DNA from: Oopsacas minuta | Lineage: Eukaryota > Porifera > Hexactinellida > Lyssacinosida > Leucopsacidae | DNA length: 64,000 bases | Direction: 5' to 3' | NCBI GenBank assembly: GCA_024704765.1 | Contig: JAKMXF010000301.1 | Location: forward strand, 53,945-117,944 | Shown: piece after piece, positions 36,668-49,424 of the stretch | Layout of the letters: the number at the start of each line of letters is the position of its first letter | Numbering within the stretch: the first letter of the stretch is position 1 | Made by a program: the position numbers and the translations under genes | Notes under the pieces: generated by a model | The model's database searches: none | Seen by the model: only the letters and a program-made list of their open reading frames with translations | What the model was told of the DNA's origin: nothing

Positions 36668-37390
36668 ATATTATGAAAAGATTTGAGATCGTATTTAAAC
36701 ATCAATTTGAAACTCAACCTAACACAGTGGTTTAAACGCCATTTGGTAAGGAAGAGAGAATTATATGAGTCCTGTTGTATGACAGATTTACTACCTCTAT
36801 TACTGGTACGATGGATACTTTATATACACGACAAAGTTACTACCTTACATGACAGAATTATTACCCTTTATAATGATATGAAATCGTTAACTCAACCTTT
36901 AGTTCTAATCACACTGATGATAATGCATTTCAATGGTATATTTGCTTCTGCTCTAGAGTTATATTACATAGCTAGGCCAAGCAAGATAATTTTAAATTTT
37001 TTATGAATTGTTTTCTTCCACGTATTTTTATATAGATATTGGACTGAGTTCGTTGTGTCTGGATTGTATAATGATGTCTAACGTATCTGTTGAATTTCAT
37101 CAAATTCCTATTATATTTCAGAATATATATTGCTATCATATATGGTAAAGTAACAATTTCGAATGAAATGAAGTGAGTAGACATATTGCTCATTAATAAA
37201 ACTCTAGAGCAGAAACAAAAAAACAATTGAAATACATTGTATCAGTGGGATAAGAACTCAGAATTGAGTTATACGATATCATGTCATGATCAAAGGGGAA
37301 TAATTCTGACTTCTTAGAAGAAAATTCATAGTCGCAATCGACTCGGAGGTAACGATAACAGATATACACATAATACTTTATACAAGCATA
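36668..37390. other. No gene; partial dispersed repeat
   Basis: Holds one copy (about 36768-36855) of a sequence (GACAGATTTACTACCTCTAT) that recurs at 38709-38816. Otherwise nothing recognised. Confidence 0.5.
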
Positions 37391-38706
37391 CAGGGTGGCT
37401 GTTAAGTTCTGTCCCATGCAAAAACTATTATTTATCAATATATATATATATTTATATATATAGCATGATAATGATATTTATTGTTCTAATTTATGATTCA
37501 GAGCAAAACATATTTCGCGAAATTTATTCAATATAGCCACCCTCATTTGTATTACGCGTGTAATTCTATCTGGCATGGCCTCAATTGCAGCACGGAGGGT
37601 ATTTTGGGAATTTTATTCCACTCTTGGCAAAGTTTCCTCTTCAGTGACTTGATACTAGTGTGAGAGTTAACACAAGCTTTCGTCTCGAGAATTGGCCGCA
37701 CAGAATAATCCATGGGATTTAGGTCAGGACTGTAAGGAGGCCATTCTTCCTTGGTTATACAACCAGGAAAAATCGTCATGTAAACCATGACTGGGTAACA
37801 TTAGAAGTGTGTGCTGGCGCCCCGTCTTGCTAAAAACAAATGAAGCACCTCCGAACATGTCTCCGCCTATATTCTTCAATACTGGCTCCGAAACCATTTC
37901 TCGATAATTAATTGAATTGATTTTTATCCCTTGTGGTACAAAAACCAATGGTGTCCGGCCCATTTTGACACCCCTGCCCAAACCATCACCCACTTAGGGT
38001 TCCGTATTCGGCTAACATATCTGAACTTCTCGTCGACGTTGGAAGGAGATGATGTAAGTATACGATCATTGTGTACGTTGGTTGCCTCCTGGATAGTGAA
38101 TATTTTCTCATCTGAAAATAAAATTTTTCTAGAATTTCAACAGCGTACCGGCCCAGCGCACCTTTGCATCTTGCAACCCTTTTTCCTTTACCAATTGAGA
38201 AAGGAAGCGTACCTTCTTACGCTTGAATGAACTCTCCCTAAATCCCTTTTCACAATATTAGTCATTGCACATCTTGATACTTTCAGATCTAGAGCCATTT
38301 TCCTTATGGAACGTCTAGTATTTCGGCGAATACGCTGGGCGATGACTTTCCTTAAGCTGGGGGTGGTTACTGAGCACGGACGGCCTGATCTCGCCCTATC
38401 TTCAACTCTTCCAGTATCCTTGTATCGCCTAATAGTGGGTACACAAATTTCCTTTTGTTTAGAGGGAGTTTAAGATCTTCAAAATTTCCCTTGAAGGATG
38501 TCCTTTTGTAAATAATCCTACAATTGCTGACCTCTCACGTTCCATCACTAATAAAATTGAAATTTTCTACAATTGTACTCTGAAACTGTATATTTATGTT
38601 AAATACAGTAGAATAAGGTAAACTAATAAGATATATTTAATAGCAGAGACTCAGCATGGAAAAATGGTTCGTATAAATCATGAGACAGAACTGAAAAGCC
38701 ACACTG
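37391..38706 (-). mobile_element. Tc1/mariner element J (DD37D)
   Basis: Left end CAGGGTGGCTGTTAAGTTCT at 37391 and inverted right end CAGTGTGGCTTTTCAGTTCT at 38706; TA on both sides. Length 1316 bp. The transposase is on the minus strand and is a diverged relative of element A. Confidence 0.93.
37540..38560 (-). pseudogene. Tc1/mariner transposase J (DD37D)
   Basis: Legible parts on the minus strand: a helix-turn-helix near 38480-38300; ILTSSPSNVDEKFRYVSRI; NPKWVMVWAGVSK; QDGAPAHTSNVTQSWF (second Asp, about 37830); and EEWPPYSPDLNPMDYSV (third Asp). It ends NEGGYIE, comparable to GGYIQ of element A. Many stops and frameshifts. Confidence 0.82.
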
Positions 38707-41700
38707 TATGACTGTTGTATGACAGATTTACTACTATGACAGTTTTACTACCTCTATTACTGGTACCATGGATAATCTAAATCCATCACTGAGTTACTAC
38801 TTTACATGTCTATTTTTCTTGAAATGACATAATAGGCGTGAATAAAATTTATTCAATAATATGGGTTGGTAATAATTGATTCAACACAATACACTCAAAT
38901 CATGTGTACACATGACCATAAAACTATATATCCAGATACAAGTATAGCAACTATGAGGAACAGGTTAAGGAAGCGAATAGAGCAATTGTTGGGTGTTTGA
39001 TATTATCTGAGTTGCAACATTTCGAACTCAATGAATCACCAGATTGGCCACATATTTCACAAGCTAAACTCTGCGGAGTCTAATCTCACAAAAACAGCAA
39101 TTCGATTAATGTAGAAAGTATTTTTCATCGCCAAATGTTCCCAATAATTTCGAACAAGTTTGTTCTAAGATTCTGTACCATCTTCAGAGAAATCCTCCAA
39201 GCAGAATCCAACAATGGACTCTCGAAGTAACTCCTCAGAGTGGGCTGATATTTTGTGTAAAGTTGGTGTGATACTTGCGCAGGAAATGAATCTATAATCA
39301 AAAGAAAGGTATTTTTACACAGATTCCCCATCCGAAATGTTGACTTCGAGCTTAAATTACATACTTTGAGGATTGTAGAAAGTTATGTATGGCTGTTCGT
39401 TAAAGCAGGTCGATTGTCAATTGCAATGGTAGATAATAAAGAATTGAGGTAATCAGTTTCGTCAAAAAGGCCCTTCGAGAAACATTCTCTGTAGAAGTCG
39501 TTCCACTTCTACAGGGAATGTGAGAGGTGAAAACAAAACAATATGAAAATTTTGTGCTGTGTTGGTGTGATGCTGGTTATAGATAGGATGACAACACCTG
39601 TTACAAAATAAATGATAACCTAGACCGTTGTTGTTTTAAGGAAATCATGAACAATGGCTTTCCAGAACGAAAGTGATGATACAAATGAAGATTGAAGACA
39701 AATTTTCTTAGGCATCGAATTTCTGAAGCCCACCACTCATTCATCAATTCAGCTATTGATAGTTTGGATGTTTTCAGATTAACTTGAACAATTTCCACAT
39801 ACGAAGTAACTGACTATCTCACTACTTTTGTACGAATACAGTTACCATAATAAAGTATCAGATACAATATTCATCATAATAAATAACTAGTTGCCAAGCA
39901 ACAGAAAATATAGAATGGAATTCATACATAAAATTATCTTGCGTATTGGAGCTCATTTACATAACTGAATAACTCTTGAAAATTCAAAGCTATGTGATAT
40001 TACATGCATGATTACGGCCTCTTCAAATATAGGAAATAATTGAAGAGGCAACAAAAAATTTCTGGAAATAAAGGATTAAATCTGGAAACTTGGAAATATT
40101 ATCGAAGGGATTAAACATTCATATTGAATGAGCAAATGTGATATTTGGGATATGGAAGAAGAAATAACAAAATAAAAAAATCAACCAGATTGAATTTGTA
40201 GAATATTTTCCAGTAGCGAGTATAAATTTAGTAATGAAAATTCTATCTACCTTGACAAGCCAGGTATGCACTATAGGTATTCAATCACATTATTTTTTGG
40301 ATTGCATAGTAAGTAAGTAAAGGTAAACATATTCGAAAATCAAAAACACAATTCTAGGACTGTGAACTTTTCCCTATACAGTGCCCAAATACTGCTCAAT
40401 CAGCCATTTTTAAGCCCGTTGGTTTGCATAAAATGTACATTAAACAGGCTAAGACTAGCTGGTTTATTGCATCCATTCAAGCTAGCAATTGGCGCGAATA
40501 GGTATCCTCTCAATTAGTTATTTATCTCTTTGAAAATATCTTTGTCGATATTCCAAAGCCTATATTAAAAGTACAACCAATTCACACATTTTCCTCAAAC
40601 AGGGACCTCCCAAATCCTGGCACCTCCCTAATCCGTGCAACATTTTGACAAAGAGATTTCTTCTGTTGTACTTCATGCTTAACAAGTATCTTAGTACACA
40701 TACTCGCAGCAATAATAATGGTATTTGAATACTCTGGGTATTGCCTACCCCAGTACATATATTTTGTAGCGTTCAGAGCAAACATCGAAGAGTGAATATC
40801 ATAATGTTTTGTGCCACATGTCGCAGAAGTAGCACATCACTGGAATTTTAAAATTAAAGAGTGATATAATATGAAATACAATTGAGGTATTAAATAGGAC
40901 ATTTGCATATTTTCTATCTTGTAATACAGTTGATTTCTGAATTTTTGGCAATACCAAAGTCATGAATGTACAAATCTGATATAATCCAACTCTGTCACTC
41001 CCCAAATTAAATATTGGAGTATTACAGACACAAGAAAATTAAATAAGACATACGAAATTAATCATTTCATGTTAAATATTCACTATTGCCCTTCGCATTC
41101 TAGGTCACTGCGTGACAACTTAGTGCATTAGGCTAGCTCAAGTATTAATTCAACAGCAAATTTCTAGTTGCTTATGTTTGCCCCGCGACTGAGTATACTT
41201 GGCACGACGTGCCTCTGGTATAGGTTTTTGCGGAAATGTTACATATTATTAGCAATAATTTATCGAAAATAGATTTATCAGCCCTCTGTGATAATATTTG
41301 AACTGCTAAGGGGAAATTAGGTACTGATCCGGGCACTTTGTGGCTCTAGTAATATGGAAAACTAAAAAAAATGAAATTCAGGAATTTCTGTATTATTCGT
41401 GAAGTCCGGTTGACATAATAATCCCATTATGAGTTTCCAAATGGCCCAAATCATGAAGTCAGATCATTTGATAAACTGAGGGGTACATGCTAAGTTGTGT
41501 GATAAGTCTTTTTATGAAGAGGTGTTCCGTATAATACATATTATATGTTCAATATACAATTTTTGGCCACGGAACTTCCATTGGGCTGATTGCTGAAATG
41601 TACAGTGAAAGGGCAAAAATATTCGATCACTTATCGTATTTAATACTAAGTATATCAAACTAAAATCCAATTACTCTGATATTTAAATAATTATTAGTCA

Positions 41701-42734
41701 TAATGCAAAGAATAAGTGTGAAACAGATTTAATTATGTAGACTGATGGATATCGATGTATAAGAATATCTTAGTTATGTGGGCGAATCCGAATAGAACAA
41801 AATATTTGCAATTCTGAAATGGTCGAATACTTTTGTTCTTTGATTGTAGATTTTGGAAGAAAACAGAAATAATCAAATTGTTAATGAGAAACATCAGCAT
41901 AGTTAACAAAATTATATAATTATTGATAATAATGTGATTTATACAAGTCTAAAAATGTCAAAATCTCCTTTTTCGAGATTAAAGTAGAAGTAAAATAAAT
42001 TCAAATAGATGACGTATAACGTATCATACTTTCAATAGTAATTATACGTTATACGCGTATTATATAACTTGGGGTACATGTGATTCAATTTTAACGTTCT
42101 ATCACATATATTGGCGAGAGAAATTCACACTTATAGCGAAAGAATGACTTCATTGTCAGTACTTCATCATAGGAATTTAGCAATTTAATACTCATCAAGA
42201 AATCTAGCTATTTCAGCATCTTTATTATGGTTACGCGACAAATGTTGTGTAAAAGGGCGCAAATGACTGCTTCCTGACACAGCAATATTCAAATTACTAT
42301 ACTATAACTGAATACGGCCGAAGTGTTACGTTCGTACTAAAAAAGAACAATAAAATTTACCACTTCCTATTAACAAATTCCCGCACTCAAATCGAGATTT
42401 CTTGACATTCTGAAGTCAATAAATCACAAATTTCCCGAGCATATTCTGTCAAACTTTTTGTATGGAAAATTTTTGGGTACGCATAATTTGGATAGGAGAG
42501 TGTATATCAAATATATTTACAAATCAATGGCGATGTAATAGCATTGATTAATAATTATCATTCCAATTATATGATAAATACAGGGAATTACAAAAGGCAT
42601 CCAATAGTGCTAAGTGTACTTATATAACAACGGCAAAAGGGGTTGTTACATTTATACCTCAAGTTTAAAGCGAAAAGGGGAAATAAAGAGAATAATACTT
42701 ACAAAGAGAATACGTATAAAAAATAATATCTCAC
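38707..42734. other. No recognisable gene (possibly MFSD2-like intron)
   Basis: About 4 kb. It holds the second copy of the short repeat at 38709-38816. Minus-strand frames at 39125-39331, 39601-39798, 40582-40785 and 40799-41005 match nothing I know. If the transporter gene continues to lower coordinates this is its next intron; no further transporter exon was recognised. Confidence 0.45.
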
Positions 42735-42924
42735 CCAATAGTACTCCAAAAACTTCAAAGAACATTCGAAAAAGCGTGGCGGAATCTCTAAAACTAAGAT
42801 TATCTGAGAGAGACACAATTAAAGCAGCAAAAGGAAGGTGATATACGGTAGTAAAAGTTTCAAATAGCAAGTATATAACAAAATAATAGAAGAAAGAATA
42901 AATTGAGCTTGAAAATGAAAATAC
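42735..42924 (-). CDS. MFSD2-like transporter, exon (downstream of the two seen)
   Basis: A 190-bp minus-strand exon bounded by an acceptor (pyrimidine tract ending TTCCATTCAG, then GTATTTTC from 42924) and a donor (TTGG then GTGAGA at 42734). It reads VFSFSSSIYSFFYYFVIYLL, then FETFTTVYHLPFAALIVSLS and RDSATLFRMFFEVFGVLLG. LPFAAL plus RDSAT..RM matches the conserved VPYSAL...ERDSATAYRM stretch of the MFSD2 family (MFS transporters; MFSD2A is the Na+-dependent lysophosphatidylcholine symporter of plasma membranes). It begins in phase 0, exactly what the exon at 52730-52991 leaves, and ends in phase 1. Two hydrophobic segments are visible. Substrate cannot be inferred. Remaining exons are not found here. 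Confidence 0.83.
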
Positions 42925-43075
42925 CTGAATGGAAAAAATATTGATGATGAAATGGTGCACATATAAATGAATGGGTGTATGGACTACTTAATACTCTCCC
43001 CTGAATGTCAAAGAGAACGCTAGAAATATAATGGTCCAACTGGAAATTGTTAAAATCATTTATGGAGAGAATATA

Positions 43076-44332
43076 CAACGGGTGTTCAAAAGTTCTCAAC
43101 CCTACCCGATACTATTGTAACTATACAGAATACACATGTACAATTGTTATATTTTCTCGACATATTCACCATTAACGTCAATGACTCGTTGTAGAGGATC
43201 CAGCCATAAAAAATACATTTTTATAGTCTCCGCGCGGAATGCCTTAGGGATCTCCAAATTGCGTTCCCAAAGTCGATTATGGTATCAAAATTGCCTACCT
43301 GCAAGGTCCTTTTTCAACTTGTAAAGAGCCAGAAATTACAAAGAGTGAGATCAGGTGAGTAGGGTGGGTGATCTAGCTCGACAACTCTCATTGAATCCAA
43401 CTCTGACTCTACGAGCTTAGTTTTATGCGGCCGTGCATTATCGTGCAATAACCGCATGTCCCGCGGTCCAAACTTTGGCCTCAATTCTCCGGTAATTGTC
43501 TTCCCCTTTGGTATTATAATCTGAGCACCTGGGCCATGTTCATCAATTAAATTTAGTTCAAGACTTTCTGAACTCTGAAGTCCGGCCTAGGATTGAAAGG
43601 AGGTGCCTCACCTTTTACGGCCCATTCCATATTTCTTTCTTTGGATAGCGGCTCGTCGTGTCTTATCCAAGTCTCGTCACCAAGTAATGATTGCTACCAG
43701 CCTTCTTCGATCAGAGTCTTTATACTCAAAGAGCATTTCTTTTGCATAAGTTACCCGACGGTCCTTTTGGTCCTTTGTAAGGGAATGCGGGACCCACCTC
43801 GAACAAATTTTGAAACTTTCTGTTCATCGATAAGTATAGAATGAACAACTCCAGTTGAGACCCCTACACTCATAGCTAACTCGTGAACAGTGATATGAGG
43901 ATCTTCTTCCACTCTCGAGAGAATTTCAGAGGTGTTACTGCTAGTGACGGCGGTACTTAGACACTTAATTCGTTCCTCATCTTCCAGTGCCTCTAGTCCT
44001 TCACAGTAGTATATGAAGACTAACATCTCCATAAACGACTTCTAAGTCAATGAGAATATCCTTCGGGCCAATACCCAGAAGGGTGCGAATTTGGTTATAG
44101 GAGTATTTGCTCAATTTCAAATTTGAAGCCATTAACACTGGAAAATACAAGGATAGTCAAAACTGAGAATTTTGAAATAATCTTACTAGAAAACTATTGA
44201 CGAAATGGTGAAAGTTAAAATAGTTCTGAAAAGATAATTGAAGAAGGTTCGTCATGAAAACAGATACGTAACATAACATCCTATATCTTCAAATTCTATT
44301 ACCAAGGTCTGGAACATTTTGAACGCCCGTTG
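43076..44332 (-). mobile_element. Mariner element L (DD34D) in the transporter intron
   Basis: Ends CAACGGGTGTTCAAAAGTTC at 43076 and inverted CAACGGGCGTTCAAAATGTT at 44332, with TA on both sides (43074-43075 and 44333-44334). Length 1257 bp; same orientation as the host gene. Confidence 0.93.
43120..44132 (-). pseudogene. Mariner transposase L, inactive
   Basis: Starts MASNLKLSKYSYNQIRTLLG at 44132. The helix-turn-helix EEDPHITVHELAMSVGVSTG follows, then LLHDNARPHKTKLVESEL (second Asp) and DHPPYSPDLTLCNFWLF. The third catalytic position is Asn (CNFWLF rather than CDFWLF) at the DD34D spacing. Frameshifts near 44030, 43760 and 43560. Confidence 0.85.
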
Positions 44333-44544
44333 TAGCATGCTAGGGCTTTGGCTTGAATTAAAAGCAAAAGGAATATAATACAAAATGCTGTGTTAAATGT
44401 AAAATATAATTCCTTTTGATGCGTTTTTGAAAATATAATAAATATTTGAACAATTAGTACTGGTTTACAAACAATAGTTATGCAGTGTTCTGTGTTTGAA
44501 CCTGTGGAAGGCCAGTTGAATATACTGTTCACTTTACCAGTGCC

Positions 44545-45320
44545 ACATCATTTTTCTTGTTATCACTAATTTTGTGACTGTGCCGATAATAATTTAGTAT
44601 AGTGGCCAATTATTAAAATGGTTGCCTATATTTATTTTCTCTGTGCCCCCCTGCAGCCAAAACTAGCTAGAATTTAGGTGATATATGGTGTGAGAAATGG
44701 ATATTCGTCGGGTTTGCTTCTGCCCTCTGTTAATCGATAGCACTGTTTCACACTGGTAAAAACTTTTGTATTGTGTCTAGCAAAAATATAACAAATGGTG
44801 GCAAAATTTTCACACCACTCACAGAGAAAAATTCTACCCATTTGTACTAGAATGTATATATTAGTTGTATATTTTTGCAGAAGGGAAATGAAAAATATTC
44901 ATTATATAGCACTATGTCATCGGTAATAATTATATGTTCATAGATGTTAAATATTTATTAGTTAAACAATAAGTTCTTCTCATGCTGCATTCAATATCGA
45001 TTGATTGATATCCAAGTATAATAATAGCTTTAATTATTTATAACAAATTGATCAATATATGGACTGGATGATCATAGAAATAGTAAATATATTGTTTGAT
45101 AGATTATATACCAGAGCGGAGCCAGGAAATATATATAATTACAACCTGTTCCGACAGCTTCTATTAATTAATAATATTTCAAAAGTGACACACTTAATTG
45201 GAGGCACTATATATATTTGGGGTTAAATCTAAACTTTCGTATTGCTTCCAATTAATAGTGTCACTTTTATAAAAATGTATTAATAGACAAAGCTGTAGGC
45301 ACAGGTCGTAATTATATAGT
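44545..45320 (+). repeat. Duplicated non-coding block, copy 1
   Basis: Shares long stretches with 49425-50425, in the same order and orientation: TTTAGTATAGTGGCC, GATATTCGTCGGGT, and ATTCATTATATAGCACTATG continuing as TCATCGGTAATAAT. It ends with a hairpin at about 45183-45271 whose arms read roughly GTGACAC..TTAATTGGAGGCA and TGCTTCCAATTAATAGTGTC. No coding capacity. Could be a non-autonomous mobile element or a segmental duplication. Confidence 0.75.
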
Positions 45321-45930
45321 TTTGTAATGATTTTGGTATTGTTTTGCTTCACGACTGTTTCAAATATGCTACAATGAGTACCCATAACATGTTAGAGCTA
45401 GGAAATATAACCTATAAATGTATTTCGGGATAACTCAACTATAATTTTCCAATACTCTTCAATAATAGCCAAAATCAAAAATATTAACCAAAGATAATGC
45501 TATACCTTTCCTAACTATTTGTAATGTATATTTTCAATATATTTAGTGCATACTCGATAATCAATTACACATAATATTCTATATTCTTCCAAAACATGAC
45601 TGATTATATAGTAATTCCAAATATATCATAATTGGAATAGATAGTATGTAAGGTTCTTGGAGCGTTTCTGATAATTGCAACATCCTTCTATGAAAAAACA
45701 GTAAATATTAAGAAAATTATGCCTAGATATTATTGGAAATCTTTGTACTTGATTTGCCATGGTGCCAATTTCAAGAAAAATTAATCATTTGGGAACCTAT
45801 TATATATTTCAAGATAACACGTTGCTTGCTACCACACATCTAAAGTCTACAGTAAATATTCCCTGAGAGAGTGGGAAATATCAAGTTACAGTTGCAATAA
45901 ATATTTTTCGTCTTCTTGATGCCGTAAAGG

Positions 45931-46309
45931 CAGAGATGCAAATGTGTCATTGACCCACGGGTTAATGAGTCAGATGGGTCGATGAGTAATGGGTCATGGC
46001 CCTCCAGTACTTATATGCACTTTTTTGTACTTGGAAAAAAACAACGAAGGTATATGCGATTTGCTACACATTGAATGTCTAAAAGGTACTAGTATTATCA
46101 ACAATTATGTTTTGTCACACGGTAATATTATTGTCGAGAATTGAGTAATGCAGAAATTGATTTGTAATTGCATTTCAACACACTTCTAGTTATTCTAATC
46201 CAAGGAACATGAATCTCTTGGTATCAAACTATGTTGCGTTTCAAAAGTTAATGGGTCAAGATGGTCATATGGGTCACGGTTCACTTTGTATGACCCATTT
46301 GTAGCTCTG
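45931..46309. mobile_element. hAT-type MITE, 379 bp
   Basis: Left end CAGAGATGCAAATGTGTCAT, inverted right end CAGAGCTACAAATGGGTCAT. The flanking 8-mers CGTAAAGG (45923-45930) and CATAAAGG (46310-46317) differ at one base, fitting an 8-bp hAT duplication. The subterminal regions repeat TGGGTCA/TGACCCA. Non-coding. Confidence 0.85.
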
Positions 46310-48977
46310 CATAAAGGGCTGTGTAAAAGCAGTAGCGTTGCCAGGATTTGCAAACATGGGATGCAGAGGGGGTGCAGAATGGGAGAAGGTGGTGGGAAGG
46401 GGGTCGAATGTAAAACATACACCAGCAGAATTGTAGTTAGCTGGCGTGTAATCTAAGTACAGTAGTAAAATAGCCTTTAAAAAATGAACATATTTGCTAA
46501 ATATACACATTAGTCAAGTTAAGGACCAAATGCAAATCCAGCGTATGAAAAGGAGATATTAATTGAAAGATTTCAATTTGGTTGAGTGATAATCCGAGTA
46601 TGATCGGTAATAAACTTTCCGTAACTTGCACACATATCGACCCTCTAGATGATCTATAAATATAATTATACTATATCAAATCTACAGCTTCTGAATTTCT
46701 TGGTGTATTGCATACTGACATACACGATGTAAATTATAATTTAATCATTTCATAGATATGAATAGATTCATTTAGTGTAACGCGTTCTTGGTAACTGCAA
46801 CAAATATGTATGCCAAAATGCCGAGAAAAATTGTAGTCAAATATTCTTTGGTGATGAATTTGAAACTTTTCAAAATGATGACGTCAGGAAATTTAGCACA
46901 GTGTGGGATACCTATGATTCAAATTTCAACCATCTATAATGTATAATGGCTGAACAGTGGGTAATAAGGTGATTTTTCAAAATTCCAAAAGGTGACAATC
47001 GCGTCCTAACTTCCTCATAGGTGTAAATTTCGTCCATGACTCAAAAAGTCCAGGCCAAGCCAAAAATAGCCTATATGCCAAAATCAACCATTGGGTCCTA
47101 CAGTTTCATCAATCAATTCTGAACATACAGATATATACGTATTCATAAATATTTGCTAAATAAGAGACATGGAAAGGATAGTAAAATGCGATAAGGAGGA
47201 AAGTGTTACTATTCGGTAAATGAATAGTGACAATAAAGAAATTTGGTAATAATGGCTATTATAGAAGTGGAAATATATTATAATATTGACACCTAACGAG
47301 AAAAATCCAAGCCATGAACATGATAGGGAAGTTTGAAAGTTTGCTAAAAGTTATTTGTCTGATATCTGAATTTGATAAACAACGATTGGGGATCCAGTGA
47401 TAAACAATGGAATACAATTTAGTGCGAAACAAGTTCAAAACTTGTTGTTGGCTAACCAAAGCCACCAAAATATATATTTGGTGGCGATTATCCACCATCT
47501 TGATAGTTTCGAAATACTCAGCATATAACCTCTATGTAGAATCAAAATATTTGGGTAGCTTAACCAAGCAATCAGTAGCATAATGTTAGCATAGGCCACC
47601 AAACAAACTAATTTATCGAGCATTGGTACATAGCATATACGCAACTATGCCAGAGCGAAACAGCCCAGAAAAAAATTTCCTGTTGAAAATACAACCAAAG
47701 CTAGAATGTATATAGGAAATAATTAACATTATACATCCAAGCACTATTTCTCTTGAGCAGCCGATTCTCAAAAATTTTCTATGTGCGGCACATTGATCAT
47801 CCGAACAGCAGGAAACATATTCACTACGGGAATTCAACAAAATATCTTTGGAGATTAAGGTGATATTCGAACAATTTTGTATAGAAATACAGTCAAACAG
47901 TCCAAAATACTAAATACTAGTTTAGTATGTGAACAAATAGTAGTGAAGGTAATTGCTCGAGGGAATTATTCTTCACTAGCAGTCTGGGGCACACTGTAAA
48001 TCCCTCATTGTGCATATTAATATGTTGTATACATTAGCACAGGTAACATTCAGAGGAATTCGCTACAAATAAATTTGGTCAGAACTTGGGCAAACGAATC
48101 TCAATTATGTGTTGTAAAATCCACAATACTTATGTAGAAAACCACAGTTTCAGCTAACACAACCTCCGTCTTTAGATAAAGCAATATAAACTCCTGAGAA
48201 GAGGTAATATAACATGATACTAAGTTTAAGATGCGAGCAAAGCAAACAGAAACTTACAGCATGAAATTTTAGCAATATTTCAATGTATTGACATTATTCT
48301 TTAGTACATTATGATGATATGTCACGTAGAATTTTCCTGTTTGGGGGATGGATATCCGATCAACTTCCTGGATCAGCCAATTAAATAGTGAATGTCAAAC
48401 ATCAAAATGCACACAAATTTCAGATATCACAATAATTTTTGGTTATCCTAACACCAAACAGAAAATTTAAAGAAGAGCTGTTCTGATTACTGACAGTATA
48501 CAAACAATGGAATGTGAAATATTTTGATTGTTCAATGATTGTAAATATTTAGAATTACAAAATGAGATTCCCTAAATAAAGCGCATGGGCTAGAAAAAAG
48601 CTTAATTGTTTGTTACAAATTCGATGGCAAGAATTCCCTTGGATACTTACGGCACATTTTGGGGGATAAAACAAATTCGGATATTTAGATTACATAAATA
48701 ATTTGTATTCCATATTGAAAATATCAAAAGAAAAATGTCTACGAAAATAATAAGCGAAGGACGCTCGTTATAGCAGCATGATATATCTCAGAGAATAGTA
48801 AAATGATGGCATATATAATAAGCAAATATCACCAATACATAGGAATAAATATGATCCATTGCTCATGAACGTGACAACTTTCCAATAGCAAAGAAAATAT
48901 TTTGGATGACAAGATCTTTAGATCAGTTAGTAAAATTCTTGAAATCGATAGTGACATAATTTGATTTTAAGAGAAGT

Positions 48978-49046
48978 CAGTGGCGGCGCTAGCGAGCCGC
49001 TACTGAGGGCGCAGGCCCTATCTGGCCCACCTTCGCGCCGCCTCTG
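48978..49046. repeat. Very short GC-rich hAT-like remnant
   Basis: CAGTGGCGGCGCTAGCG at the left and CTTCGCGCCGCCTCTG at the right form an imperfect inverted repeat around a 69-bp GC-rich segment in otherwise AT-rich DNA. The flanking 8-mers match only partly, so a hAT origin is tentative. Confidence 0.4.
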
Positions 49047-49424
49047 ACGGAGGTCCAAATTTAACGTATTTTCGAGAGGACAGTAATCACATTTTCATTA
49101 ATTCCACTATTAACAAACTCGGATATTGTAATATCGCGGCCTGTTAAATCCCGGATATATTCAGAAAAATGTGGCAAAACGTATAGTTCCAAAATAATAT
49201 CATGTAATTCAGCAGTTCCCAACCAGGGTTCCAAGGACGCTTGATGGTCTACTGACGACAGAAGGGGAAATAAAGGATATGTCATATGATATTTTGAGAC
49301 GCATGGTATACTGAAACACTGATATGTGATAACCATGGATGTGCTATTAGAAATTACACAGTTTATATTCTGAGATACAGTAGTAGATTGAAACACCACT
49401 AAAAAGCAATACAAATTATATTTA

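Noticed and set aside
39125-39331. Minus-strand frame preceded by an acceptor-like tract (TTTTGATTATAG)
   Set aside because: No recognisable family; not consistent with the MFSD2-like protein.
48978-49046. Short GC-rich inverted repeat as a functional MITE
   Set aside because: The flanking 8-mers match at only five of eight positions; kept only as a low-confidence repeat.
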